Of a DNA stretch of 13,336 nucleotides, positions 1 to 6,562 are shown piece after piece. This DNA is from an uncultured Clostridium sp. (GTDB taxonomy: Bacteria; Bacillota; Clostridia; Lachnospirales; Lachnospiraceae). Location of the stretch: assembly GCA_900551225.1 (NCBI GenBank), contig URUZ01000112.1:1-13336 (forward strand), written 5' to 3'. Under the pieces are notes generated by a model. It made no database searches. It worked only from the letters and a program-made list of their open reading frames with translations, and had not been told where the DNA came from. The position numbers and the translations under genes were made by a program. Each line of letters starts with the position of its first letter. Positions within the stretch are counted from its first letter, which is position 1.

Positions 1-1192
1 GTCAAAAAGGTCAATGTGGGTATTGTGTCCATTGCGCTGGCTTATTTAATAGGTATTGTATATGGGATTTCAGCAGGAAAAATCACAGGGGGATTCAGCT
101 CATCCATGGCTTTGACCATGATCGGGGTCATGTACCTGTTTGCCATTGTCAGCAACAACGGAACCCTGGAGCTGATGGCCAGGAAGATTACGGATCTGGC
201 GGGAAGCAGAAAATATCTGCTCTATATTGCGGTTTACGCCATAGGTGCGATTCTCTCAGGCGTGGGACCGGGGGCCATCCCCACACTGGCCATTGTGCCT
301 GTTCTGGCCATTCCGGTGGCATTAAAAGCTGGTATCAATCCCATTCTGCTGTCCCTGATCGGACAGATGGGCGCCCAGTGCGTCCGCATGAGCCCCATCA
401 CCCCCGAGGCAGTGGTTGTGGCGGGACTGATGACAGAGCAGGGGCTGGACGGCAACACACTTCCGGCCATGTGGTGCCTGTGGCTGACAGAGATTGTGAT
501 GATTGCAGGCGCATTTATCTATTTTAAAGGATGGAAATTCGACCGTCCGCTGGAGGGGGTCTCGGCTGCAAAGGCGGAGAGCTTCTCCGGGAAGCAGAAG
601 CTGTCCCTGCTGGGTCTGGCCCTGATGATTGTCTGTGTGGTGGTATTTGACCTGAATGTGGGACTGATCAGCTTTGTCATTGGTTCCGGCCTGATTCTGT
701 GCGGCTGCGCGGACGAGAAGCAGGTGGTGAAGTCCGTGCCCTGGAACACCATCCTTTTGGTTCTGGGCGTGGGTGTTCTGATGAACATTGTAAAACTCTC
801 AGGCGGAGTGGATCTGATGGCGGCGTCCATCTCCAGCTTCAGCAGCTCCAGCACCGTCTCACCCATCATGTGTGCCGCAGCCGGCGGAATGTCCTTCTTC
901 GCCTCAGGCCTGGGCGTGGTGTTCCCCACATTGATCCCCACTGTGGGCGGTATCGCGGCAGGAATACCCGGCGCTGATGGCTTCTGTTGTCATCGGCGGG
1001 ACTGTGGCAGGATTTACGCCGGTGTCCACTGCCGGCGCCCTGATCCTGGCGGGCGTGTCCCAGTTCCCGGAGGTGGAAGGGAAATATTCCCAGAATAAGA
1101 TGTTTATCCAGCTGTTTGTAATCTCATTTATGTGTATGTTGATCAGTGTGGCTATGGCAGCCCTGGGAATATACAGGGTAATCTGCGGATAA
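1..1192 (+). pseudogene. MatC/SLC13-like dicarboxylate permease, 5'-partial and frameshifted
   Basis: This is an integral membrane protein rich in hydrophobic helices and resembles the MatC-like dicarboxylate carriers of the wider ion-transporter superfamily. Recognisable pieces are the glycine/proline loop GVGPGAIPTLAIVP (near 262-303) and MGAQCVRMSPITPEA (near 367-411), which fit the paired substrate and Na+ loops of such carriers. The frame is open to base 1, and codons before the GTG at 16 read VKKVN, so the true start lies upstream. From about 970 the first frame turns into non-membrane sequence, while frame 2 continues as a sensible helix (PALMASVVIGGTVAGFTPVS) to the stop at 1190-1192. 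Removing one C from the CCC run at 967-969 joins the halves as AAGIPALMASVV. The change may be a real inactivating mutation or a sequencing error. The substrate is not determinable here. A terminator follows, so the gene closes the preceding unit. Confidence 0.75.
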
Positions 1193-1213
1193 GCGTTTAG
1201 GCAATGAAACATC

Positions 1214-1260
1214 AACTCCTTGTGTATATTCAATAAAGGAATATATACAGGGAGTTTTTT
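1214..1260 (+). terminator. Intrinsic terminator after the permease
   Basis: A long hairpin pairs AACTCCTTGTGTATATTC (1214-1231) with GGAATATATACAGGGAGTT (1238-1256), allowing a few G-U pairs or a bulge, around an AATAAA loop. A run of T ends at 1260. It separates the permease from the yhf operon. Confidence 0.9.
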
Positions 1261-1280
1261 GTGAATTAAAATGTTTATAC

Positions 1281-1309
1281 TTGACATGGGAAAGCAGTGG
1301 TGTTATGAT
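1281..1309 (+). promoter_or_regulatory. Sigma-A promoter of the yhf operon
   Basis: The -35 box is TTGACA (1281-1286) and the -10 box is TATGAT (1304-1309), with a 17-bp spacer. Transcription should begin near 1316, just ahead of the putative operator and the yhfZ start. This is the only convincing promoter upstream of the nine-gene operon. Confidence 0.88.
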
Positions 1310-1319
1310 AAATTCATAC

Positions 1320-1342
1320 AAAGTACAAAATAATGAACATTG
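1320..1342 (+). promoter_or_regulatory. Putative YhfZ operator, copy 1
   Basis: This 23-bp segment begins AAAGTACAAAATAATG and ends ACATTG. It matches 2362-2384, upstream of yhfY, at 20 of 23 positions. It lies just downstream of the predicted transcription start, where a bound regulator would block elongation or initiation. A further GTACAAAG occurs at 1348-1355, exactly 25 bp after GTACAAAA at 1323, and contains the palindrome TGTACA (1347-1352). That the site is bound by YhfZ is an inference from position and recurrence. Confidence 0.5.
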
Positions 1343-1369
1343 GAAATGTACAAAGGGGTGAGCGTGTTT

Positions 1370-2302
1370 ATGAAGCCGGATGCAAGTCAGATATTATATC
1401 AAAAAAAAGGTGTAACCATCAGCAAGCTGGCCCTGAACCTGCTCTCTAAGGATGTGGGGGACCGCATTGCCCCTATCTCTTATTATCAGGAGGAATTTCA
1501 GGTATCCAGGGGAACCATGCAGAATGCCTTTAATTATCTGAAGGACATCGGAGCGGTTACTCTGGCACACCATGGGCATCAGGGAACATACATAGAAGCC
1601 CTTGACAACATAAAGCTTCAGGAGCACTGCCTGCAGCAGGAAATCATGGGTATTATGCCCCTTCCCTATTCCCTGACCTATGAAGGATTTGCCACGGCAA
1701 TCTATGAACAGCTTAAGACGCTTAAGTTTAACATGGCATATGCGAGAGGGGCAGTGGGCAGGATACAGCTGGTGGAATCAGGAACTTACCAGTTTGCAGT
1801 GGTATCCCAGTATGCGGCGGAGCATGCCATTTCCTGCGGAAGAGGCATTGAGTGCCTGATGAACTTCGGAACCGGAAGCTTTCTGTCTAAGCATATTCTT
1901 CTGCTCCGGGACCAGAAGGCAGAGGGGATTCTGGATGGCATGAGGGTGGCCTATGATGAGGACTCCCTGGATCAGAGCCGTATTACCCAGAACCTGATTC
2001 AGAAAAAGAAGGTGCGGCTGGTTAATATCAGGACCCAGCAGACGATATCATCCCTTTTAGAGGGAACTATTGATGCGGGCGTGTGGAACTACGATGATAT
2101 AATCGAGAACCATCACCTGGATGATCTGAAGATCGTATTCCTGGCAGAGAATGAATACAATAACCTGTTCTCCACCGCAGTGATGGTGATTAAGCAGGGG
2201 AACAGTTATCTGGCCGATCTGCTGCGGAAGAAGATCAGCGTGGAGGGCACCATGAAGATTCTTGGTGAGGTTAGGGCAGGACAGAGGCAGCCTTATTTTT
2301 AG
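1370..2302 (+). CDS. yhfZ: YhfZ-family transcriptional regulator of the yhf operon
   Basis: This is a 310-residue homologue of E. coli YhfZ. An N-terminal GntR-like winged helix (about residues 12-75, around YQEEFQVSRGTMQNAFNYLK and GAVTLAHHGHQGTY) is followed by a periplasmic-binding-protein-like effector domain. Family landmarks are MPLPYSLTYEG, the central YQFAVVSQYAAE, GTIDAGVWN and the C-terminal RAGQRQPYF, which parallels the E. coli ending. The ATG at 1370 is preferred because GGGGTGA (1355-1361) sits about 8 nt upstream. The reading frame stays open to a TTG at 1340, and a GTG at 1364 is an alternative. It is the first gene of the operon, directly behind the promoter and the repeated motif, which suggests autoregulation plus operon control. 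The effector is unknown. Confidence 0.88.
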   Translation: MKPDASQILYQKKGVTISKLALNLLSKDVGDRIAPISYYQEEFQVSRGTMQNAFNYLKDIGAVTLAHHGHQGTYIEALDNIKLQEHCLQQEIMGIMPLPYSLTYEGFATAIYEQLKTLKFNMAYARGAVGRIQLVESGTYQFAVVSQYAAEHAISCGRGIECLMNFGTGSFLSKHILLLRDQKAEGILDGMRVAYDEDSLDQSRITQNLIQKKKVRLVNIRTQQTISSLLEGTIDAGVWNYDDIIENHHLDDLKIVFLAENEYNNLFSTAVMVIKQGNSYLADLLRKKISVEGTMKILGEVRAGQRQPYF

Positions 2303-2325
2303 CATGTTGTTGCGTAAGTTATCAA

Positions 2326-2350
2326 GAAAGAGTGTCTATGACGCTCTTTC
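2326..2350 (+). promoter_or_regulatory. Hairpin between yhfZ and yhfY (attenuator or processing site?)
   Basis: GAAAGAGTGTC (2326-2336) pairs with GACGCTCTTTC (2340-2350) over 11 bp with one G-U pair and a 3-nt loop. No T run follows (the next bases are ATATATAAAC), so it is not a standard intrinsic terminator. It could lower read-through from yhfZ, mark an mRNA processing site, or protect a 3' end. Confidence 0.5.
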
Positions 2351-2361
2351 ATATATAAACT

Positions 2362-2384
2362 AAAGTACAAAAAAATGTATATTG
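2362..2384 (+). promoter_or_regulatory. Putative YhfZ operator, copy 2
   Basis: This is the second copy of the 23-bp motif at 1320-1342, differing at three positions only. Here the core reads TACA-AAAAAA-TGTA (2366-2379), a clear inverted repeat, which supports a dimeric binding protein. It lies 16 bp upstream of the yhfY start, in the 98-bp gap after yhfZ. No good -35/-10 pair was found around it, so it may control read-through or a weak internal promoter. Confidence 0.5.
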
Positions 2385-2400
2385 AAGGGGCGGTAAGAAA

Positions 2401-2763
2401 ATGGATTTAAAAGAAACACTGTATTTCAGGGTATCAATCCTGGAGGATAATCAGGTGATCAGCCAGAAGGCTGCGGCTTATACCAGGCAGATGATTGATA
2501 TGGTCCTGGAGCAGAAGCCGGATATCCTGCAGGACCGGGCGGAGATGTTTTTCACACACCTGGCCATGGCGGCTAAGCGGACCGAGGAGGGCACAGAGGA
2601 GAATCCCATGGATGCTGCCATATTTGAGGCAGTGCAGAGTGAGCCGGTTTTTGAGGAGGCGGTAAGGCTGAGGGATGCGATGCTTTCAAAGGCGGACATT
2701 GAATTCACGGAAACGGAGAAGGATTTCCTATCCGTGCATTTATGTAATTTGCTGAATATCTAA
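2401..2763 (+). CDS. yhfY: YhfY-like stand-alone PRD domain protein
   Basis: This is a 120-residue, soluble, all-helical protein that fits a single PTS regulation domain (PRD). The two usual PRD histidines are visible: H53 in FFTHLAMAAKR and H113 near the C terminus in EKDFLSVHLCNLL. There is no DNA-binding or RNA-binding domain, so it is a free PRD like E. coli YhfY, encoded next to yhfZ in both organisms. In other proteins, PRD histidines are phosphorylated by HPr or EIIB components. Here a role as phosphorylation-sensitive partner of YhfZ or of the transporter is an inference. The likely ribosome binding site is GAAGGGGCGG (2384-2393), just upstream of the ATG. The following repeat element starts directly after the stop codon. 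Confidence 0.82.
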   Translation: MDLKETLYFRVSILEDNQVISQKAAAYTRQMIDMVLEQKPDILQDRAEMFFTHLAMAAKRTEEGTEENPMDAAIFEAVQSEPVFEEAVRLRDAMLSKADIEFTETEKDFLSVHLCNLLNI

Positions 2764-2863
2764 GCCACTGCACTAAGCTCGTAGGAGACCTCACTAAGTG
2801 CCAGTGACATGTATCGCACGTAGGCACCTAAAAGACAGGCGCCAAGTGCTCATAACAAGGAGG
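2764..2863 (+). repeat. 100-nt structured repeat, copy A (carries the yhfU ribosome binding site)
   Basis: It starts with GCCACTGCACTAAG right after the yhfY stop and ends in CATAACAAGGAGG, whose AAGGAGG is the yhfU ribosome binding site (8 nt before the ATG). Copy B at 6456-6555 has the same length, with 78 of 100 positions identical and no gaps needed. Two hairpins are predicted. The first uses CACTGCACT (2766-2774) with AGTGCCAGTG (2797-2806, one bulge). The second uses GGCACCT (2823-2829) with AGGCGCC (2837-2843, one A-C mismatch), inside an outer GCAC/GTGC helix (2816-2819 with 2846-2849). The invariant centre TGACATGTATCGCACGTA (2805-2822) links them. It matches no riboswitch or RNA family known to me. 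Confidence 0.85.
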
Positions 2864-2871
2864 GTAAAAAG

Positions 2872-3249
2872 ATGATGAAGATTGTTGTAGGTGGACAGAT
2901 CGATAAGGAGGAGATAGCTTCCATTATCGAAAAACAGCTGGGCGAAAAGGCTGTGGTAACTGTAAAAGGCGACCTGGATGCAACCATGGGGATGAAGTCC
3001 GGCCAGTATGATTACTATGTAGGCGCATGCAATACCGGAGGCGGCGGAGCGCTTGCCATGGCTCTGGCCATTCTGGGTAAGGCCAAATGTGCAACCGTGT
3101 CTATGCCGGGCCAGATTAAAAGCGATGAGGATATCGAAGCTGAGGTAAGGGATGGTAAGGTTGCCTTTGGTTTCACCGCGCAGCACAAGGAAGCAGTTTT
3201 GCCGGTACTGTTAAATGCAATGATTAAGAAAGAAGAGGGGACATTATGA
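2872..3249 (+). CDS. yhfU: YhfU-family protein (DUF2620)
   Basis: This is a 125-residue cytosolic protein homologous to E. coli YhfU. Conserved features are the N-terminal beta strand KIVVGGQI, the block KSGQYDYYVGACNTGGGG (about residues 42-59, including C53) followed by the helix ALAMALAILG, and GKVAFGF near residue 108. No biochemical function is established for the family. The ribosome binding site AAGGAGG (2857-2863) comes from repeat copy A and lies 8 nt before the first ATG; a second in-frame ATG follows directly. The gene overlaps yhfT by 4 nt (ATGA, 3246-3249), so the two are probably translationally coupled and their products may act together. A soluble transporter subunit is one possibility, but it is inferred only from this linkage. 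Confidence 0.88.
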   Translation: MMKIVVGGQIDKEEIASIIEKQLGEKAVVTVKGDLDATMGMKSGQYDYYVGACNTGGGGALAMALAILGKAKCATVSMPGQIKSDEDIEAEVRDGKVAFGFTAQHKEAVLPVLLNAMIKKEEGTL

Positions 3250-4556
3250 AATATGTAGTGATAGCTTTGATCGGGGCGCTTGCCTCCGTACTGTCTAATC
3301 AGGGTATTGCTGTATTTAACGATGGTTTCAGGCCTATTGTGGGTCAGTATTTTAATAAGGAAATCTCAAGAAAAGAGCTGGCGGCCATGAGCTTTGCCAT
3401 CAGCTTTGGGCTGGTGATCGGATTTGGTATCCCAACGTCTATTGCGGCAAGTATTATACTGATTCACTGTCTCCTGCTGACAACGGATATGATCGGTTCC
3501 TTTTGTCCTGATACCAAGGCAGGCATGGCGCTGTCAGCGGTAATCGGCGCGGCCTACGGGCTTGCGATCCTGGCAGGGCTTGAGTTTATTGTCAGCCTGT
3601 TTGCCATGATGCCTTATAACTTCACCAGCGATCTGGGCAGTGTGTCCGGTTACGTGACCGTGGGATTTGCAGTGTTCCCAGCAGTGGGCGTTGCATACCA
3701 GCACGGGTTCAAAAAGGGCATGATCACAGGCCTTGTAACGGTATTGATCTATTACCTGATTAAAAAGTTCGGCGTGTTTACCATCAGCAGCAAAACCGTT
3801 GCATTGAATGCAGAAGGTATGGCAATGCTGGGCGGTATGCTTTTAATGATTTTCTTTGCAGCACAGAAAAAAGGGACAGAGAAAAATAATGAGGCACTGA
3901 CCCTGGGATTTGAGGGAAATGTATCCCGTATCCGCAAGAACTGGCTGATTCTGGCAGTGATGGGCGGCCTGGTTGCGGCAGGAACAAGCATGTCCCTGAT
4001 TGCAGGCGATCCGGCGTCCCTGGCTCTTCTGGCAGAGGGCGAGTATACCAACGCAGCGCTGACTGCGCTGGCCAGGGCGATTGGCTTTATTCCGCTGGTA
4101 TTTACCACGGCCATTGTAACCGGCGTCTACGGTGCGGCCGGGTGTACCTTTGTATTTGTGGCAGGCCTTTTCCTTCATGGGAACCCTCTCTTTGCATTTG
4201 TGGCAGGTGTTGTGATCATGGTGGTTGAGATTGCCCTGATCGATCTGTTTGCCAAGGGAATGGACCGGTTCCCCGGCGTTAAGGACATGGGCGAATATGT
4301 GCGTACATCCATGAACAAGGTGCTTGAGGTGGCCCTGCTGTCCGGCGGTATTGTGGCTGCTGAGAAGATGTCGGTGTCTGCCTCCGGGTATGCGGGAATC
4401 GGCGCATTGTTTGTGATTGGCGCGTTCCTGCTGAATAAGAAAGCTAAGAAACCCATTGTGGATCTGGCTGTGGGACCTGTTGCATGTATCATTTTCGGCA
4501 TTATGCTGAACCTGCTTCTTGTGATTGGGCTGATTGCGGTTCCTGTGGCAGGATGA
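3246..4556 (+). CDS. yhfT: YhfT-family polytopic membrane protein, probable transporter
   Basis: This 436-residue protein has about ten to twelve hydrophobic segments spread over its whole length and is homologous to E. coli YhfT. Recognisable stretches include ASVLSNQGIAVFNDGFRP near the N terminus, GFGIPTSIAASIILIHCLLL, SDLGSVSGYVTVGFAVFPAVG, and a charged cytosolic loop near residues 205-225 (AAQKKGTEKNNEALTLGF). The family has no proven substrate. A transport role follows from the topology and from its place among catabolic-type enzymes. The start ATG overlaps the yhfU stop, and only 4 nt separate its stop from the next gene, so it is embedded in the operon. It appears complete and intact. 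Confidence 0.88.
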   Translation: MKYVVIALIGALASVLSNQGIAVFNDGFRPIVGQYFNKEISRKELAAMSFAISFGLVIGFGIPTSIAASIILIHCLLLTTDMIGSFCPDTKAGMALSAVIGAAYGLAILAGLEFIVSLFAMMPYNFTSDLGSVSGYVTVGFAVFPAVGVAYQHGFKKGMITGLVTVLIYYLIKKFGVFTISSKTVALNAEGMAMLGGMLLMIFFAAQKKGTEKNNEALTLGFEGNVSRIRKNWLILAVMGGLVAAGTSMSLIAGDPASLALLAEGEYTNAALTALARAIGFIPLVFTTAIVTGVYGAAGCTFVFVAGLFLHGNPLFAFVAGVVIMVVEIALIDLFAKGMDRFPGVKDMGEYVRTSMNKVLEVALLSGGIVAAEKMSVSASGYAGIGALFVIGAFLLNKKAKKPIVDLAVGPVACIIFGIMLNLLLVIGLIAVPVAG

Positions 4557-4560
4557 TGGG

Positions 4561-5538
4561 ATGCAGGAAATAAAGGTTGAAACATATGCAAAGAGGAGCT
4601 TTCTGGCGCTGAAGAATCCGTATGGGACCGTATCTGCAGTATATCCCGGTATCATTGACCGGGCTGCGGCAGCACGGGCGCAGCAGGAGACGGCGTATTA
4701 TATGGGCGTCAAAGACACGCCCATGATCCCTGAGGGGCTGATCGGTAAGCTGGGAGAGCACGGGTTCCTGCATCATACCCGGGATCTGATGTCCCTGGGC
4801 GGCAGGGCTGTGGATCTAAGGCTTGTGAATCCCCTGACCGGACGCTGGATGACCGGCTCCAGCAGCGGGACTGCTCTCAATGTATTCTATGGGATCAATG
4901 ACCTGGGCGTGGGGACAGACGGCGGAGGTTCAGTGCTGGCGCCTGCGGCAGCGCTGAATCTGTACGGGTTCATTTCACCGCTTGTGGAAGAAGAACATAT
5001 GAGGCAGTATGAAAGGCTGTCAACCGACAGGATCGCATTTTCACCCTCAGTGGGATTCATCGCCAGGGAGTGGGAGGTGCTTGTACGTGGGGCCTGCGCG
5101 GCTCTGGACATGGATATGGAAGAAGGGGACGGGAACCGGGCGCCGGTTAAAATGGCTGTGGATGCCGGCATTGACATCTATGGCCCCAGGGAGAGCCTGA
5201 TCCCATACCTTCAGGAACATGTTGTAAAAGGAAAAATACTGGTTTCGGAAGAGGGGCCTGTGGATGTCCAGGGAATGGGAGATTCCGTGTTCGGACATTT
5301 TGACGAGAGGACAGGTGGGCAGCAGCGTCTGGCAGGGAAGGGCCTGCTGCGGATTGTCAATATGTGCGGAAAGAGCGCAGTGGCTGTGCCCGGCAGAGCG
5401 CTTGGCATGACCACCCTGCTGATCTGTGAAAGCCAGCCTGAGGAGATCAGGGCAATGTTCAGGGCGGCAGAGGAATACTGCTGTGACAGAAGCGAACTGG
5501 TGGACCGGTATTTTATGAATCTGGATATGTATTTTTAA
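4561..5538 (+). CDS. Compact, divergent amidase-signature hydrolase
   Basis: This 325-residue protein carries the core of the amidase signature family. The segment TGSSSG (98-103) to LGVGTDGGGSVLAPAAALN (115-133) aligns with the family pattern GGSSGG...LGTDxGGSIRxPA. That gives a candidate cis-Ser S101 and nucleophile S124, 23 residues apart (24 in mammalian FAAH). GVKDT (49-53) offers the catalytic Lys, K51. The family is usually 450 residues or more. Here both the Lys-to-Ser interval (50 residues) and the C-terminal part are short, so the substrate pocket must differ. The reaction would be hydrolysis of an amide or ester bond. The start at 4561 is chosen because AGGA (4550-4553) is 7 nt upstream and it lies 4 nt after yhfT; a TTG at 4534 would overlap yhfT. 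E. coli has no such gene in its yhf operon. Confidence 0.75.
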   Translation: MQEIKVETYAKRSFLALKNPYGTVSAVYPGIIDRAAAARAQQETAYYMGVKDTPMIPEGLIGKLGEHGFLHHTRDLMSLGGRAVDLRLVNPLTGRWMTGSSSGTALNVFYGINDLGVGTDGGGSVLAPAAALNLYGFISPLVEEEHMRQYERLSTDRIAFSPSVGFIAREWEVLVRGACAALDMDMEEGDGNRAPVKMAVDAGIDIYGPRESLIPYLQEHVVKGKILVSEEGPVDVQGMGDSVFGHFDERTGGQQRLAGKGLLRIVNMCGKSAVAVPGRALGMTTLLICESQPEEIRAMFRAAEEYCCDRSELVDRYFMNLDMYF

Positions 5539-5555
5539 AATAGGAAGCGGGAGAA

Positions 5556-6452
5556 ATGATGAAACTGGCAGATGGTTACACGCTGATGCATGAACATGTG
5601 ACAATTGATTTGTCCGGCGTGAAAAAGGATGAGGACTGCAGGCTTGACTGCTTTGAAGAGACGGTAAAGGAATTTAAAAGCCTGTATGGGTTTGGGGTAA
5701 GGAATATACTGGAAGTGACCAACTTGGGGATGGGCAGGGATGTGGAGTATATCAGGCGCGTTGCAGAGGAATCGGGCATGAACATCATTGTGTCTACCGG
5801 ATTCTATAAGGAGCCGTTCCTGCCGGATTGTGTATATGAAAAAACGGTGGAAGAACTGGCATTTATGATAGAACAGGAGCTGACACAGGGGATTGGAGAG
5901 TCGGGTATATGTGCTTCTGTGATTGGGGAATTCGGAACCAGTAAGCTTAAGATGACAGATATGGAGAAAAAGGTGTTTGACGCAATGGCTGCGGCTGCGG
6001 TCAGGACCGGTGCGCCGGTTACCACCCATACCACACTTGGCACCATGGGCGCCGAGCAGGCGGATTACCTGATTGGGCTCGGTGTGAAGCCGGAGAAAAT
6101 CATTATCGGACATATGGATTTGTCCCAGGACGTGGAGACCATTCTCTCTGTTTTAAGAAGGGGAGTGAATGTGGGATTTGACACGGTGGGTAAACTGAAT
6201 TATTGCCTGGATACCTTCCGCGCTGAGGCCCTTAAGCGGATTGATGAGGAGGGAATGCTCTCCCAGGTGGTGCTCTCCATGGATATTACAAGGAAGTCCC
6301 ATCTGAAGTACAGGGGAGGGATTGGATATGCTTATATATTCGAAACATTTCTTCCGCTGCTGCGGGAAAGCGGCTTTACACAGGTACAGATTGATATGCT
6401 TTTGAAGGAGAATCCGGAGAGGATACTCACTACAGACGCTAAGTGCTCGTAA
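5556..6452 (+). CDS. php: Php, phosphotriesterase-homology metallohydrolase
   Basis: This is a 298-residue amidohydrolase-superfamily TIM barrel of the phosphotriesterase branch. All binuclear metal ligands are present at the same numbers as in E. coli Php: H12 and H14 (HEH), bridging E125 (GEFGTS), H158 (TTHT), H186 (IGHMDL) and D243 (SMDITRKSHL). Such enzymes hydrolyse esters, lactones or amide-like bonds. The native substrate of Php is unknown, and the bridging Glu replaces the carboxylated Lys of true phosphotriesterases. GGAAG (5543-5547) lies 8 nt before the ATG. The C terminus is odd: after the conserved KENPERIL the last seven residues (TTDAKCS) and the stop are partly encoded by a copy of the repeat tail (6437-6453). 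The E. coli protein ends at about this point without that extension. Confidence 0.9.
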   Translation: MMKLADGYTLMHEHVTIDLSGVKKDEDCRLDCFEETVKEFKSLYGFGVRNILEVTNLGMGRDVEYIRRVAEESGMNIIVSTGFYKEPFLPDCVYEKTVEELAFMIEQELTQGIGESGICASVIGEFGTSKLKMTDMEKKVFDAMAAAAVRTGAPVTTHTTLGTMGAEQADYLIGLGVKPEKIIIGHMDLSQDVETILSVLRRGVNVGFDTVGKLNYCLDTFRAEALKRIDEEGMLSQVVLSMDITRKSHLKYRGGIGYAYIFETFLPLLRESGFTQVQIDMLLKENPERILTTDAKCS

Positions 6453-6453
6453 C
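6437..6453 (+). repeat. 17-nt direct repeat of the element tail inside php
   Basis: CGCTAAGTGCTCGTAAC occurs here and again, exactly, at 6532-6548 inside repeat copy B. It overlaps the last codons of php and includes its TAA stop (6450-6452). The simplest reading is a remnant of a tandem neighbour of copy B that invaded or replaced the php 3' end. Copy A has no such upstream duplicate. Confidence 0.8.
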
Positions 6454-6455
6454 TA

Positions 6456-6555
6456 GCCACTCCACTAGGTTCGTGAAGGACCTCACCAAGTGGAGATGAC
6501 ATGTATCGCACGTAAGCGGCCAAAATACGCCCGCTAAGTGCTCGTAACAAGGAGG
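6456..6555 (+). repeat. 100-nt structured repeat, copy B (carries the yhfS ribosome binding site)
   Basis: This is the counterpart of copy A (2764-2863), equal in length, ending in CTCGTAACAAGGAGG. Its AAGGAGG (6549-6555) is the yhfS ribosome binding site, 7 nt before the ATG. Hairpin 1 is CTCCACT (6460-6466) with AGTGGAG (6489-6495), a perfect 7-bp stem. Hairpin 2 has AGCGG (6515-6519) with CCGCT (6531-6535) inside GCAC/GTGC (6508-6511 with 6538-6541). Compared with copy A, the pairs 6462-6493, 6515-6535, 6519-6531 and 6521-6529 change on both sides and keep pairing. This argues for selection on RNA or DNA structure. Confidence 0.85.
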
Positions 6556-6562
6556 TTCACAT

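Noticed and set aside
977..1192. Separate small membrane protein gene
   Set aside because: It continues the permease after the frameshift and has no ribosome binding site of its own.
2303..2400. Second strong promoter before yhfY
   Set aside because: TATAAA-like boxes exist at 2352-2359, but no -35 box lies at a 16-18 bp distance.
2764..2863. Riboswitch, T-box, tRNA or CRISPR interpretation of the repeat
   Set aside because: No T-box sequence, no tRNA cloverleaf with TTC arm, no known aptamer motif, and only two dispersed copies without spacer units.
4534..4560. TTG start for the amidase-like gene
   Set aside because: It would overlap yhfT and lacks a ribosome binding site; the ATG at 4561 has AGGA 7 nt upstream.
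3843..4655. 270-codon open frame on the - strand
   Set aside because: It is antisense to yhfT, rich in His, Gln and Cys, has no ribosome binding site, and looks like no real protein.
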